Source: Acinetobacter sp. ANC 3903 (GTDB lineage: Bacteria; Pseudomonadota; Gammaproteobacteria; Pseudomonadales; Moraxellaceae). From it: a stretch of 64,000 nucleotides of DNA. Positions 1 through 9,211 of the stretch are shown piece by piece. The notes under the pieces are model-generated. The model saw only the letters and a program-made list of their open reading frames with translations. It was not told where the DNA came from and searched no databases. Location of the stretch: assembly GCF_002135315.1 (NCBI RefSeq), contig NZ_NEGA01000006.1, forward strand, positions 1 to 64,000. The letters are read 5' to 3'. A program made the translations under genes and the position numbers. Every line of letters starts with the position of its first letter. Positions within the stretch are counted from its first letter, which is position 1.

Positions 1-351
1 CATGCCATTTCTACAGTTGTTCCTGCACGTAACCCACGTCCTGCTGGTGCTCCTGCTGGTGCTCAAGGCGCTGGTGGCTTCGGTGGTGGTCAGCCTCAAG
101 GTGGCTTCGGCGGTCAAGGTGGCTTCGGCGGTCAAGGTGGCTTCGGCGGTCAAGGTGGCTTCGGCGGTCAAGGTGGTTTCGGCGGTCAAACTGGTGGCTT
201 CGGTGGTCAAGGTGGCTTCGGCGGTCAAACTGGCGGCTTTGGTGGTCAAGGTGGCTTTGGTGCTCAAGGTGGCTTCGGTGGTCAATCAAACCCAGGCTTT
301 GAAGGCGAAACAAAATTTGAAGATTCTCAAGACGACGAAAATAACCGTTAA
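1..351 (+). CDS. hfq: RNA chaperone Hfq, 3' part (5' end outside window)
   Basis: Read in frame 1, the first residues are HAISTVVPARNPR, the end of the Sm2 motif of Hfq (family pattern YKHAISTVVP). About 100 residues follow: a Gly/Phe/Gln-rich tail and an acidic end finishing DSQDDENNR before TAA at 349. Hfq is a hexameric ring that pairs small RNAs with mRNAs. Acinetobacter Hfq is known for an unusually long glycine-rich C-terminus, which matches this one and supports the genus call. The start and most of the Sm fold lie upstream of the window. A terminator follows 14 bases after the stop. Confidence 0.93.
   Translation, partial: HAISTVVPARNPRPAGAPAGAQGAGGFGGGQPQGGFGGQGGFGGQGGFGGQGGFGGQGGFGGQTGGFGGQGGFGGQTGGFGGQGGFGAQGGFGGQSNPGFEGETKFEDSQDDENNR
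100..285 (+). repeat. In-frame 18-bp tandem repeat coding for GGFGGQ units
   Basis: Ten copies of an 18-bp unit (ggtggcttcggcggtcaa and close variants) run head to tail inside hfq and encode GGFGGQ. Two copies are followed by an extra Thr codon and one reads GGFGAQ. The first four copies are identical, so copy number could change by slippage without breaking the frame. Confidence 0.9.
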
Positions 352-365
352 TTGTTAATTTTTAG

Positions 366-394
366 AAAACCTCTCCTTGTGAGAGGTTTTTTTT
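366..394 (+). terminator. Rho-independent terminator of hfq
   Basis: A perfect 10-bp stem (aaaacctctc / gagaggtttt) with a 5-base loop runs into eight T residues, just after the hfq stop. Confidence 0.85.
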
Positions 395-497
395 GCGTGA
401 AAATTAGAAAATAAAATGAATGGGCATTGGATAGGTTTTTTAAATTATTTGCTGGGATTTTAAATAGAGGTGAATGTGGGTTTTTATATTATGGAAA

Positions 498-529
498 ATA
501 TAAAAGCCAGCTGTTCACACAACTGGCTT
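498..529 (-). terminator. Rho-independent terminator of surA
   Basis: On the minus strand AAGCCAG...CTGGCTT forms a stem followed by TTTTATAT. It lies 25 bases past the surA stop. Confidence 0.7.
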
Positions 530-553
530 CGGGCTAATTTAAATCATCTGAAA

Positions 554-1858
554 TTATTTATTTTTCTTCCGGTCAAGACTAGGATCTTTAATTTCGACAA
601 AGGCATTGTTGCGAATTTCGCGTAACCAGCTATCCAATTCAGCATCAAATTGCCGTTCACCTAGAATCTGACGAGCCATACGTTGCTGATATTCACGGGT
701 CATATCTTGTTGGCGTGTTTCAGTCACCTGAAGAATGTGCCAGCCAAATTGAGTCTGGAAGGGTGCGCTGATTTGACCTACAGGGGTATTCTTCATTTGA
801 GCGTCGAATTCAGGCACCATCACACCCGGGCTAACCCAGCCTAAGCTACCGCCATCGCGTGCAGAACCCGGATCAGTGGAAAAAGTAGAGGCTAATATGG
901 CAAAATCTTCACCTGCTTTTAAGCGGTTATAGATACTGTCAATTTGCTGTTTGGCATTTTCCGGACTCACCACTTCAGAAGGCTGAATCAAAATGTGGCG
1001 TGCCTGATATTGAGGCACAATCGCTTTCTGGTCTGCACCTTTACGATCCACCAGTTTTAATACATGGATACCATCACGAACCGGAATCAGGTCTGTGGTT
1101 TGTCCAACTTGTAGCGGACTTACACGTGCAGCCAGTTCACCTGGGATGTCGGATAGATTACGAAAGCCCATATCGGCACTTTCAACTTTTACGCCATTTG
1201 CAGTGAATTTTTTATCAAGGGCCTGAATATCATTACTCTCTTTGAGAGCCGCTTGAACTTGTTTGGCCACTTTTTCTATGTTGTTGTCGCCAGAAATGCG
1301 GACATGCAATACGTGAACCTGATTGCCTAAAGCAGCTTGACCTTGCGGAGTCTTTAAGAAATTTTCTACATCCTGATCACTAATTTTAATGCGTGACATC
1401 ACCACTTGTTGACGCAGGCGATTAATCGCTAAATCTTCTGCGATACGATTACGCAAAGACTCATAAGTCCCTGGTGCAATATTATCCAGCTTTTGCTGGA
1501 ATGCTTCTAAACTCTTGCTACCCGATTGGCCCGCGACCTTAAGCACAGCTTCATTCAGTTCTTTTTCGTTCGGTTTGATATTGTAGCGTTTAACTTGCTC
1601 GAGTTGCGCTTGACGAATAATGAGCTGGTCAAGTGCCTGTTGCTGTAAATACTGTTCAGGCGGAAGCTGTTTTTTTTGTGCTTCAAGTTGATGTTTGAGT
1701 TCGGCGATACCTTGTTCTAAATCACTTTTTAAAATGACACTATTATCTACCAGGGCTACCACTTCATCTGAGGGTTGCGCAAATGTAGTCATTGATGAAG
1801 ATAAAGCTAAAGCAAGAGCAGTCGCTTTAAAAAAATGTTTTAACTGTATTGTCTTCAT
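554..1858 (-). CDS. surA: Periplasmic chaperone / peptidyl-prolyl isomerase SurA
   Basis: SurA escorts unfolded outer-membrane proteins through the periplasm to the BAM complex. From the chosen start the protein has about 434 residues: a Sec signal peptide ending near TTFA (residue 27), a SurA N-terminal domain, a degenerate first parvulin domain and a clear second PpiC domain around residues 290-385 (ARHILIQ, GGSLGWV, FGWHILQV). The ATG at 1858 overlaps the lptD stop as TAATG and starts exactly at the signal peptide, so it is preferred to a start at 1873. It is probably co-transcribed with lptD, one of its known clients. Confidence 0.95.
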   Translation of the reverse strand: MKTIQLKHFFKATALALALSSSMTTFAQPSDEVVALVDNSVILKSDLEQGIAELKHQLEAQKKQLPPEQYLQQQALDQLIIRQAQLEQVKRYNIKPNEKELNEAVLKVAGQSGSKSLEAFQQKLDNIAPGTYESLRNRIAEDLAINRLRQQVVMSRIKISDQDVENFLKTPQGQAALGNQVHVLHVRISGDNNIEKVAKQVQAALKESNDIQALDKKFTANGVKVESADMGFRNLSDIPGELAARVSPLQVGQTTDLIPVRDGIHVLKLVDRKGADQKAIVPQYQARHILIQPSEVVSPENAKQQIDSIYNRLKAGEDFAILASTFSTDPGSARDGGSLGWVSPGVMVPEFDAQMKNTPVGQISAPFQTQFGWHILQVTETRQQDMTREYQQRMARQILGERQFDAELDSWLREIRNNAFVEIKDPSLDRKKNK

Positions 1859-4305
1859 TAACGTTGTGTCCAAGATTGATTAATTTTATTAAAACCTAGA
1901 ATACGGTTTTCTAGTAATGATGAAAGCTTTTTGTTGAAACCACCTAAACCTTTGAGGCTGACTTCAGCCATAATCGCGCGTTTTGCATTTACGCCATCTG
2001 CGCTTACATCATCTAGGTCATTATAATAAGAGCGTCCATAAACCGAAATGCCCCAGCAACATGACTCATAATTTACACCTAATAAATACTCGCGAGCGAC
2101 GTTATTGTCCAGATCATATTGAGCATGACCTAAAATCCGCCAGTTATTTGCTACAGGTTGAATGAAAGATGCAACCACTTGGTCATATTGCTTCTGTCGG
2201 TTTGGAATATCTTTGCGATAAAAATAGCCTAGGTTATAAAGGTTGCCTTGATTGCCGGTATAATACAGTTGCAAGTCACGCTGAGCATTGTCACCATTTG
2301 ACATCCAGGCTGAATTTGCGCCAATAGTGAAATTTTGTGATAGTTGGCTGGAAACGCTTAACACCGGTCCGGTATGACGTTCAGTATCAAACTGGTCAGA
2401 TTCATTATTTAGACTGACACGACGGTCTTCAAAGTAAAAGCTTTGGCCTACACTGGTTTTTAAGCGTTCCAGACCAATTTCATCAAACAGACTATAACTT
2501 AGACCTAAAGATAAAAAATTGTTGTCTTCAAGTCGGTCATGACCATAGAAACGGCGTGGACTGAACAACTGATCATAATTGATAGAGGCTGTGGTAGAGT
2601 CAAAGTTTGGATAAGTATCCTGGTTTTTATACGGAGAATAGGCATAAAAAGCGCGAGGGGTAATTGTTTGTAGATATTTACCTTCTTTTTCAAAGGTTAA
2701 GCCTGTATCTAAAGTAAATTGCGGTACAGTGACAGACTTTGTTTCATCTGATGAGCGAATGTTTTGAGCTGCAATCGTGTTTTGATCATAGAAAGTATTG
2801 ATATTACGCAGTGATATTTCCGGAATGACAAATGACCATGGATTGCGGTAGTTGTAACGGACTGCAAAATCATTATAAATACGTGTACCGCTTGGCTCTG
2901 TAGTTACACTGTTGAAATCGGAGATGTCTTTTTTGAAGTAAGCGGTGTCATTATTGAATTCATATTGCAAGCCTAATGGATTGCCATTTTTATAATTCAA
3001 TAAAAACTGTGGTAGACGAGCATAAGGACGGTCTTCAGATGGAACAGTCTTGTCCAGTGTCTGGAAATCTTCCACCTTGAGCTGGGCCTTTAACCCCGGA
3101 ATGCCATTTTTATAATTCAGTTCCCAGGCACGGCGTAAGTTTAAGTCGGTCTTGGAGTTGGGATTGTTATTTAAATCAGAAAAATAGTCTTTATCTGATG
3201 CATAGTTATATTCGAGATTGGTAGAAAACTGGTTGTTGATTTGCCAGTTATGTAAAAAATGTAAATCTTTACGGTCTTGGTCGTTATATTTACTATCCGA
3301 AGCTAAATAACCACCCCAAACCATACCCGAGCCAAAATTTTCCGTTAAATAGCGGAATTCACCTTCAAGCATGGCGCCACGATTGGCAATATATCGTGGA
3401 GTGACAGTCGCATCGTAATTCGGTGCCAGGTTTAAATAAACCGGAACTCCAAGCTCTACACCGCCATCATTAGAAAATCCGAAACTTGGGGTCAAAATAC
3501 CGGTGGTACGGCGGTCATCAATCGGGAAATTGAAGTAGGGTACTGCTAAAACGGGAACATCTTTTACATAAAGTTTGGTTCCACGTGTTTCACCACGTCC
3601 GGTTTCTTTATTTAAAGTAATTTTATTGGCCTGAATTTTCCAGGTTGGCGTTTCATCTGGTGGGCATGTGCTATAGGTTGCATTGTTCATCACCACCACG
3701 TTTTCTGAGGTACGGGCAATTTTTTCTGCATGGCCATGCGCATGCTGCTCTTCAGAAATGTAGAAGCTGTTATTCAGGTCGCCTTGCTGGGTTTTTAAGT
3801 TGTAATTGATCTGGTCACTCTGTGCCAGTAAACCGCCCTGTGCCATTTGTACACGACCTTGGGCATTGGCATAAGTCTGGGTTTGATCAATGGTGATTTT
3901 ATCGGCACGAATTTGACGACCTTGCTGATCAATCAGCACATTGCCTTCCAATACCGAATCACCATTTGGATCATAATGACCATAATCGGCTGTTACGGTA
4001 GAGGTTGTGTTTTCCGGGTCTGCAGGCTGGGTTTCTGGACTAATCGGGGTAATCCAGGCTCCTTGACAATAAGCAGAACTTAACTGTTGTCCTCGGCGTT
4101 GCTGGGCTTCAGGAGAGGATTTGTCTACATAATATTGTTCAAAAAATTGTTGTCCAGGATACGATTCCTGAATACTGTCTTTCATTTTTTGGTTGTCGAC
4201 AGTCGAAGCTGGAATTGTGGATTCAGCATAGCTTGAAATCGAGCTGCCACATAAAAGGGTAAAGATAGCAGTCGCTAAAGGATTAAATTTAAACTGATGC
4301 TTCAT
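1858..4305 (-). CDS. lptD: LPS-assembly outer-membrane protein LptD
   Basis: LptD is the outer-membrane barrel that inserts lipooligosaccharide into the outer leaflet together with LptE. It has about 815 residues: a signal peptide ending near SSYA, an OstA/LptA-like beta-jellyroll around residues 110-240, and a long C-terminal barrel. Cysteines that could form the disulfides typical of the family are seen near the N-terminus (AYCQG), in CPPDETP and in the late CCW motif. The ATG at 4305 is preferred because the 4320 alternative is a TTG that only adds five residues. surA follows with an overlapping start. Confidence 0.95.
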   Translation of the reverse strand: MKHQFKFNPLATAIFTLLCGSSISSYAESTIPASTVDNQKMKDSIQESYPGQQFFEQYYVDKSSPEAQQRRGQQLSSAYCQGAWITPISPETQPADPENTTSTVTADYGHYDPNGDSVLEGNVLIDQQGRQIRADKITIDQTQTYANAQGRVQMAQGGLLAQSDQINYNLKTQQGDLNNSFYISEEQHAHGHAEKIARTSENVVVMNNATYSTCPPDETPTWKIQANKITLNKETGRGETRGTKLYVKDVPVLAVPYFNFPIDDRRTTGILTPSFGFSNDGGVELGVPVYLNLAPNYDATVTPRYIANRGAMLEGEFRYLTENFGSGMVWGGYLASDSKYNDQDRKDLHFLHNWQINNQFSTNLEYNYASDKDYFSDLNNNPNSKTDLNLRRAWELNYKNGIPGLKAQLKVEDFQTLDKTVPSEDRPYARLPQFLLNYKNGNPLGLQYEFNNDTAYFKKDISDFNSVTTEPSGTRIYNDFAVRYNYRNPWSFVIPEISLRNINTFYDQNTIAAQNIRSSDETKSVTVPQFTLDTGLTFEKEGKYLQTITPRAFYAYSPYKNQDTYPNFDSTTASINYDQLFSPRRFYGHDRLEDNNFLSLGLSYSLFDEIGLERLKTSVGQSFYFEDRRVSLNNESDQFDTERHTGPVLSVSSQLSQNFTIGANSAWMSNGDNAQRDLQLYYTGNQGNLYNLGYFYRKDIPNRQKQYDQVVASFIQPVANNWRILGHAQYDLDNNVAREYLLGVNYESCCWGISVYGRSYYNDLDDVSADGVNAKRAIMAEVSLKGLGGFNKKLSSLLENRILGFNKINQSWTQR

Positions 4306-4424
4306 TTGTTCATTAACCAAGTATGCTTAATCGCAATTAATTATCCTCGCATCATAGAGAAAAAGTTGATAAGTGGCTACACTTAGCACTTTAAAAACTC
4401 AGCCTGTATTAGAATTTATCGCAA

Positions 4425-5438
4425 ATGAATACACAACGTGAACAATTGATACAAACATGGATTACATCTGTACTTGGTTCAGATCAATTTGAAACTCATT
4501 TTTTGGCAGGCGATGCAAGCTTCCGTCGTTATGCACGAATCAAATTGAATAATAAAACATTTATGCTTATGGATGCACCACCAGAAAAAGAAGATTGTGG
4601 GCCTTTTGTGACGATCGATGAATTTTTTGATAAGAATGGTGTGCGTGTACCACATATTATTGCTAAAGACCTGGAACTAGGCTTCTTATTGCTGGAAGAT
4701 TTTGGCGATGTTTTGCTCTCTACCTTGCTGAATGAGCAAACTGTAGATGCTTATTATGCGCAAAGCTTTAAACAATTGATTCAATTACAAGCAATTGATG
4801 GAACAAATCATTTTCCGAATTATTCCTATGAAAAACTGATTTCTGAAATGGAATTGCTGACTGACTGGATGTTGCCTTCATTGCACATTCAGCCTACAGC
4901 AGAAGAAAGTGCTTTAATTAAACGCAGTTTTGCCATTTTAGCCAATGCTGCTTTGGCACAACCGCAAGTCATCGTACACCGCGATTTTCATAGCCGTAAC
5001 CTGATGAAAATTGAAGGCGAAACTGATCTGGGCGTGATTGATTTTCAGGATGCCGTGATTGGTGCAGATACTTATGACCTGATTTCAATTACCCGGGATG
5101 CCTATGTGCAGTGGAATGCAGAGCGTGTTTATACCTGGTTCAAAACCTTCTATGACCTGTTGCCGGAATCATCCAAGCAGGATCGTGATTTTGAACAGTT
5201 TAAAAAAGATGCCGACATGATGGCCATTCAACGCCATATTAAAATTTTAGGCATTTTTGTGCGCCTGTTTGAGCGTGATGGCAAATCGGGTTATCTCAAG
5301 GATTTACCGCGTGTGATGTGGTATTTACTGGAAGAAAGCAAACTTTATGTAGAACTACAACCGTTTATGCAGTTTATTCAGGCTAAGGTAATGCCGAAGT
5401 TTGAAGCCAAATATGGTCGTTATGAGGTTGCTGCATAA
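4425..5438 (+). CDS. amgK: N-acetylmuramate/N-acetylglucosamine 1-kinase AmgK
   Basis: It belongs to the aminoglycoside-phosphotransferase fold. The catalytic-loop motif VHRDFHSRNLM and the metal-binding DFQDA are both present around residues 185-215. Because murU follows directly (stop TAA and next ATG abut), this is best read as AmgK, which phosphorylates MurNAc and GlcNAc at the anomeric position in the cell-wall recycling route that bypasses de novo UDP-MurNAc synthesis. The length (337 residues) fits. It is divergent from lptD with about 120 bp between them. The specific function rests on the murU linkage. Confidence 0.9.
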   Translation: MNTQREQLIQTWITSVLGSDQFETHFLAGDASFRRYARIKLNNKTFMLMDAPPEKEDCGPFVTIDEFFDKNGVRVPHIIAKDLELGFLLLEDFGDVLLSTLLNEQTVDAYYAQSFKQLIQLQAIDGTNHFPNYSYEKLISEMELLTDWMLPSLHIQPTAEESALIKRSFAILANAALAQPQVIVHRDFHSRNLMKIEGETDLGVIDFQDAVIGADTYDLISITRDAYVQWNAERVYTWFKTFYDLLPESSKQDRDFEQFKKDADMMAIQRHIKILGIFVRLFERDGKSGYLKDLPRVMWYLLEESKLYVELQPFMQFIQAKVMPKFEAKYGRYEVAA

Positions 5439-6128
5439 ATGAAAGCCATGATTCTTGCTGCGGGCTTGGGTAACCGCATGCGTCCACTGACTCTGCATAC
5501 ACCAAAACCATTGCTGGAAGTGGGTGGCAAACCATTAATTGTTTGGCATATTGAAAAATTGCAGAAGATTGGTGTTACTGAGATTGTGATCAATACCGCC
5601 TGGTTGGGTGAAAAGCTGGCTCAGGCTTTGGGTGATGGTTCAGAGTTTGGTGTCAAGATCTTGTGGTCTCATGAAGGTGAAGGTCTGGAAACAGCGGGAG
5701 GCATTATTAATGCCTTGCCGCTTTTGGGTGAAGATCCTTTTATTCTGGTCAATGGTGATGTCTGGACCACCATGGATTTTTCAACTTTACTGGATGTGAA
5801 ACTGGAAAATGACCTCGCTCATCTGGTTTTTGTCGATAATCCGGCTCAACATCCGCAGGGTGACTTTATCTTGACCAATGGTCGTGGTTATACTTTTGAT
5901 CAAGACCAGCAAGGTGAAGCACTGACTTATAGCGGCGTTGCAGTGATTCATCCCCGCCTGTTTGTAGGCCTGGAAAACGGCAAGCGACCACTCGCACCTT
6001 TATTAAAACAAGCCATGCTTGGGCAACAAATTTCTGCATCCAAAATGCAGGGTGTTTGGGTAGATGTTGGCACTCCTGAACGATTAAATGTACTGGATCA
6101 ACAAATTAAGCAAGGCTTGTACGACTAA
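5439..6128 (+). CDS. murU: N-acetylmuramate 1-phosphate uridylyltransferase MurU
   Basis: It is a 229-residue nucleotidyltransferase. The N-terminus carries the signature AGLGNRMRPLT followed by TPKPLLEV, and VNGDVW supplies the metal-binding Asp near residue 107. MurU converts MurNAc-1-phosphate plus UTP to UDP-MurNAc, the step after AmgK. Its gene starts immediately at the amgK stop, so the two are probably translationally coupled. Sugar-1-phosphate nucleotidyltransferases of other specificity look alike, so the amgK context decides the call. Confidence 0.92.
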   Translation: MKAMILAAGLGNRMRPLTLHTPKPLLEVGGKPLIVWHIEKLQKIGVTEIVINTAWLGEKLAQALGDGSEFGVKILWSHEGEGLETAGGIINALPLLGEDPFILVNGDVWTTMDFSTLLDVKLENDLAHLVFVDNPAQHPQGDFILTNGRGYTFDQDQQGEALTYSGVAVIHPRLFVGLENGKRPLAPLLKQAMLGQQISASKMQGVWVDVGTPERLNVLDQQIKQGLYD

Positions 6129-6165
6129 GTGCATATTCACTAAGCACAAGCTACTGTGACTTGTT

Positions 6166-6182
6166 GTATAAATCGGTATACT
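6166..6182 (+). promoter_or_regulatory. Possible -10 region of rsmG
   Basis: The 17-mer gtataaatcggtatact ends in a TATACT box about 30 bp before the rsmG start. Exactly the same 17-mer sits upstream of glcB at 31841-31857. No strong -35 box is seen. Confidence 0.4.
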
Positions 6183-6212
6183 TCCATTAACTTTTCGAGA
6201 CGTTATTTGTAT

Positions 6213-6845
6213 ATGCATCAGTTTTTTAAAGAACTTAAGCAGGGTAGTCAGGCTTTGGGTTTGGAGCTTAGCGATGAGGCTTTAAATTTATTACTCAAAT
6301 ACCAGGATGCTTTGGTACTGTGGAATAAAGCATATAATTTGACAGCGATTCGTGATCCCAAAGAAATGCTGGTCAAGCATTTGCTGGATAGCTTGAGTAT
6401 TTTGAAAGATTTACCTCAAGGCCGCTTGCTTGATATCGGGACTGGTGGCGGTATGCCGGGCATGATCATTGCCTTATGCCAGCCTGAACGCCAATGTGTA
6501 TTGCTCGATTCAAATGGCAAAAAAATCCGTTTCCTGAAACAGTTTATTGCTGATTTAAAACTAAAAAATGTGGTTGCGGTACAAACACGTGTTGAAAATG
6601 AAGAAAGCATTCAGGAACTGGGTCAATTCGATGTCATTACCAGCCGGGCATTTGCCTCTTTAACTGATTTTGTGACTGCATCTCAACCCTTTATGCATGA
6701 GCAAAGTATTATTGCATCAATGAAAGGTTTAATTCCTGCAGATGAAGTGGATGCTTTAAAAGATCAATTTAGTTGCGAAATTATTGAACTTACAGTTCCA
6801 CGTTTAGACGAACAACGTCACTTGCTTTTATTGAAACATATTTAA
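6213..6845 (+). CDS. rsmG: 16S rRNA (guanine-527-N7)-methyltransferase RsmG
   Basis: RsmG (GidB) methylates N7 of G527 in 16S rRNA using S-adenosylmethionine. The protein has 210 residues with the SAM-binding loop LLDIGTGGGMPG near residue 70 and the family motif ITSRAFASL near 140. The ATG at 6213 is chosen over an upstream start at 6156 because it begins at the conserved family N-terminus (MHQFFKEL). It is followed after 25 bases by parA, the usual rsmG-parA-parB order. Confidence 0.95.
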   Translation: MHQFFKELKQGSQALGLELSDEALNLLLKYQDALVLWNKAYNLTAIRDPKEMLVKHLLDSLSILKDLPQGRLLDIGTGGGMPGMIIALCQPERQCVLLDSNGKKIRFLKQFIADLKLKNVVAVQTRVENEESIQELGQFDVITSRAFASLTDFVTASQPFMHEQSIIASMKGLIPADEVDALKDQFSCEIIELTVPRLDEQRHLLLLKHI

Positions 6846-6870
6846 TTTTTTTCGAAGGATTGGGGTCACC

Positions 6871-7653
6871 ATGGCACAAATTATTGCGATTGCGAACCAA
6901 AAAGGTGGCGTAGGTAAAACCACAACCGCAGTAAATTTGGCAGCATCGTTAGCTGTTTTGAAAAAGCGCGTTTTACTTGTGGATATGGATTCACAAGGCA
7001 ATGCCACGATGGGATCTGGTATCCAGAAAAATGATCTTTTGTATTCGGTTACTGATGTGTTATTGGGCGAAGTTCCAATTGAAACCGCAATTACCAAAGC
7101 AGAAGTGGGTTATAGAGTTTTAGGTGCTAACCGTGATCTGGCTGGTGTAGAACTTGCTATTGCTGAACAGGATGGCCGCGAATATATTTTGCGTGATGCA
7201 TTACAAGAAATTGAATCTTCTTTTGATTATATTATTGTTGACTGTGCACCTAGCTTGAGCTTGATTACGGTCAATGCTTTGGCAGCTGTGCAGAGTGTGC
7301 TGATTCCAATGCAATGTGAATATTATGCCCTGGAAGGTCTCGCTGATTTAACCCAGACCATTGACCGTATTCAGCAAGCCCTCAACCCGGATCTTCAAAT
7401 CGTGGGTGTGTTACGCACCATGTATGATGCGCGTAATGCGTTAACCCGTGATGTTTCTGAAGAACTGGAACAATATTTCGGTAAAAAACTGTATGAAACG
7501 GTCATTCCGCGTAATGTACGTTTGGCTGAAGCACCGGCGCATGGTTTGCCGATTATCTATTTTGAAAAAAGCTCGAAGGGTGCGGTTGCCTATTTAAATC
7601 TGGCGGCTGAAATGTTAAAGAAAAGCAAAGTAAAAAAAGGAAGTAACGCATGA
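6871..7653 (+). CDS. parA: Chromosome-partitioning ATPase ParA (Soj)
   Basis: It is a 260-residue Walker-type ATPase. The deviant Walker A motif KGGVGKTT lies at residues 11-18, a Walker A' DMDSQGN near 41 and Walker B IIVDCAPS near 125. ParA binds DNA non-specifically and moves ParB-parS complexes during origin segregation. Its stop overlaps the start of parB by four bases (ATGA), and rsmG lies upstream. The context is chromosomal, not plasmid. Confidence 0.95.
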   Translation: MAQIIAIANQKGGVGKTTTAVNLAASLAVLKKRVLLVDMDSQGNATMGSGIQKNDLLYSVTDVLLGEVPIETAITKAEVGYRVLGANRDLAGVELAIAEQDGREYILRDALQEIESSFDYIIVDCAPSLSLITVNALAAVQSVLIPMQCEYYALEGLADLTQTIDRIQQALNPDLQIVGVLRTMYDARNALTRDVSEELEQYFGKKLYETVIPRNVRLAEAPAHGLPIIYFEKSSKGAVAYLNLAAEMLKKSKVKKGSNA

Positions 7654-8537
7654 CCACAAAAAAACGCGGACTAGCTAAAGGTCGTGGTCTGGATGCCTTG
7701 CTTGGCTCGATCCAGAAAGAAAAATTACAAATGGAAGCTCAAGCTTTAGATCATGGTCAGCTGAAACAGATAGATGTGCATTTATTAAAACGCGGTGAAT
7801 ATCAACCGCGCCGTTTTATTCATGAACAGGATTTGCAGGAGCTTGCTGCTTCTATTGAAAAGCATGGGGTGATGCAGCCGATTGTGATTCGTCCGATCGA
7901 TGATGAAAAATATCCCTATGAAATTATTGCCGGTGAGCGTCGTTGGCGTGCTGCACAACTGGCGGGTTTAACCGAAGTTCCTGCGATTGTTCGTGACTTG
8001 AATGACCAGGTTGCTATCGCCTTGGCATTAATTGAAAACATTCAGCGTCAAGATTTGAATCCGATTGACCAGGCCATGGCATTGCAACGTTTCCATGAAG
8101 AATTTGGTTTAAGCCATCAGGAAATTGCCGATACCGTTGGCAAGGCCCGTACCACAGTCAGCAATTTATTGCGTTTGTTGACTCTGGCTGAATCGGTAAA
8201 AGACTTTATGCAGCAAGGTCTGCTGGATATGGGGCATGCCCGTGCAATTTTAACTTTAAAAGCCAAAGACCAGCTTAAAGTCGCAGAACATGTGATTGAA
8301 AAAAGTTTATCTGTACGCCAAACCGAACAATTGGTACGTGAGTTAAATACGCCAAAACAAGAAAAACCAAAAGCGGAAGTTGCGCCAGATATTCAACAAT
8401 TGACTCAGCGTTTGGCTGAGCGTTTTAGTGCAGATGTGAAAATTGATCATAATAAACAAGGCAAGGGTAAACTGGTTATTCAATATCACTCGCTTGATGA
8501 GCTAGATGGGATATTAAATATCTGTTTCGCAGAATAA
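7650..8537 (+). CDS. parB: Chromosome-partitioning protein ParB (Spo0J)
   Basis: ParB is the parS-binding CTPase that loads on origin-proximal DNA and recruits SMC. The 295-residue protein has the ParB/Srx domain with the CTP-binding box GERRWRAAQ at about residues 91-99, a helix-turn-helix around 145-175 (LSHQEIADTVGKARTTVSN) and a C-terminal dimerisation part. The start overlaps the parA stop by four bases. Its position suggests the window lies on the chromosome and possibly not far from the origin, but no parS site was identified. Confidence 0.95.
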   Translation: MTTKKRGLAKGRGLDALLGSIQKEKLQMEAQALDHGQLKQIDVHLLKRGEYQPRRFIHEQDLQELAASIEKHGVMQPIVIRPIDDEKYPYEIIAGERRWRAAQLAGLTEVPAIVRDLNDQVAIALALIENIQRQDLNPIDQAMALQRFHEEFGLSHQEIADTVGKARTTVSNLLRLLTLAESVKDFMQQGLLDMGHARAILTLKAKDQLKVAEHVIEKSLSVRQTEQLVRELNTPKQEKPKAEVAPDIQQLTQRLAERFSADVKIDHNKQGKGKLVIQYHSLDELDGILNICFAE

Positions 8538-8564
8538 TATTTTTGTTTTTTATTGGGGAAAAAC

Positions 8565-9203
8565 ATGTGGGAATTAGTCAAGGCGGGTGGATGGCTTATG
8601 CTGCCCCTGGTTTTATGTTCAATTTTTACCGTTGCAATCACGATTGAACGCTTTATTCGGTTAAAAAAAACCATGATTTTGCCTAAGGTATTGTTGTTAA
8701 ATCCAGCGCAAAATGCCGAAGCGGTCATGCAGCAGTTGCAACAGAATCAAGCGCTACAAGGTACGACTTTGGGGCGCATTTTTATGGCGGGTTACCAAAG
8801 TAAAAATCACAATGAACAATTTGCTCGTGCACAAATGGAAACGACTGCATCGCAAGAAATTGGTTATCTGGAAAAAAACATCAACTTTCTGGGCACACTC
8901 AGTGCTGTAGCACCATTATTGGGTTTATTGGGTACGGTGCTGGGGATTATCGAATCCTTCTTGGTAATTGATTTGGGTACCAATAGTAATCCGACTTTAA
9001 TGATTCCAGGTATTTCCAAAGCCTTGATCACGACTGCGGCAGGGATGTTTATTGCGATTCCGGCATTGTTTGCCTATCGCTATTTTCAGCGTTTGGTTCA
9101 AGAATATATTGCAGAACTTGAGCAGCAATCGACCTTATTTCATGCTGCACTTTTCTATCAAAATTCTACAAATGAAGAACAAAATATTAGAAAAGCAGGT
9201 TAA
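8565..9203 (+). CDS. exbB: MotA/TolQ/ExbB-family proton channel protein
   Basis: It is a 212-residue inner-membrane protein with an N-terminal membrane segment, a cytoplasmic loop and two further membrane segments (FLGTLSAVAPLLGLLGTVLG and ITTAAGMFIAIPALFAY), typical of ExbB/TolQ. The ATG at 8565 is chosen because GGGGA lies six bases before it; the upstream TTG at 8553 contains that ribosome site. With ExbD it forms a proton-driven energy transducer. No tonB gene is adjacent, and the pair leads into msbA-lpxK-kdsB, an order seen in other gammaproteobacteria, so its partner is unknown. Confidence 0.88.
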   Translation: MWELVKAGGWLMLPLVLCSIFTVAITIERFIRLKKTMILPKVLLLNPAQNAEAVMQQLQQNQALQGTTLGRIFMAGYQSKNHNEQFARAQMETTASQEIGYLEKNINFLGTLSAVAPLLGLLGTVLGIIESFLVIDLGTNSNPTLMIPGISKALITTAAGMFIAIPALFAYRYFQRLVQEYIAELEQQSTLFHAALFYQNSTNEEQNIRKAG

Positions 9204-9211
9204 GGTGAAAA

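Noticed and set aside
100-285. CRISPR-like short repeats
   Set aside because: The units are contiguous, coding and in frame in hfq; there are no spacers.
11-313. Minus-strand 100-residue His/Arg-rich ORF opposite hfq
   Set aside because: It is the shadow of the repeat region, with repetitive, non-natural composition.
6871-8537. ParAB as a sign of plasmid DNA
   Set aside because: The rsmG-parA-parB order and the core genes around are chromosomal.
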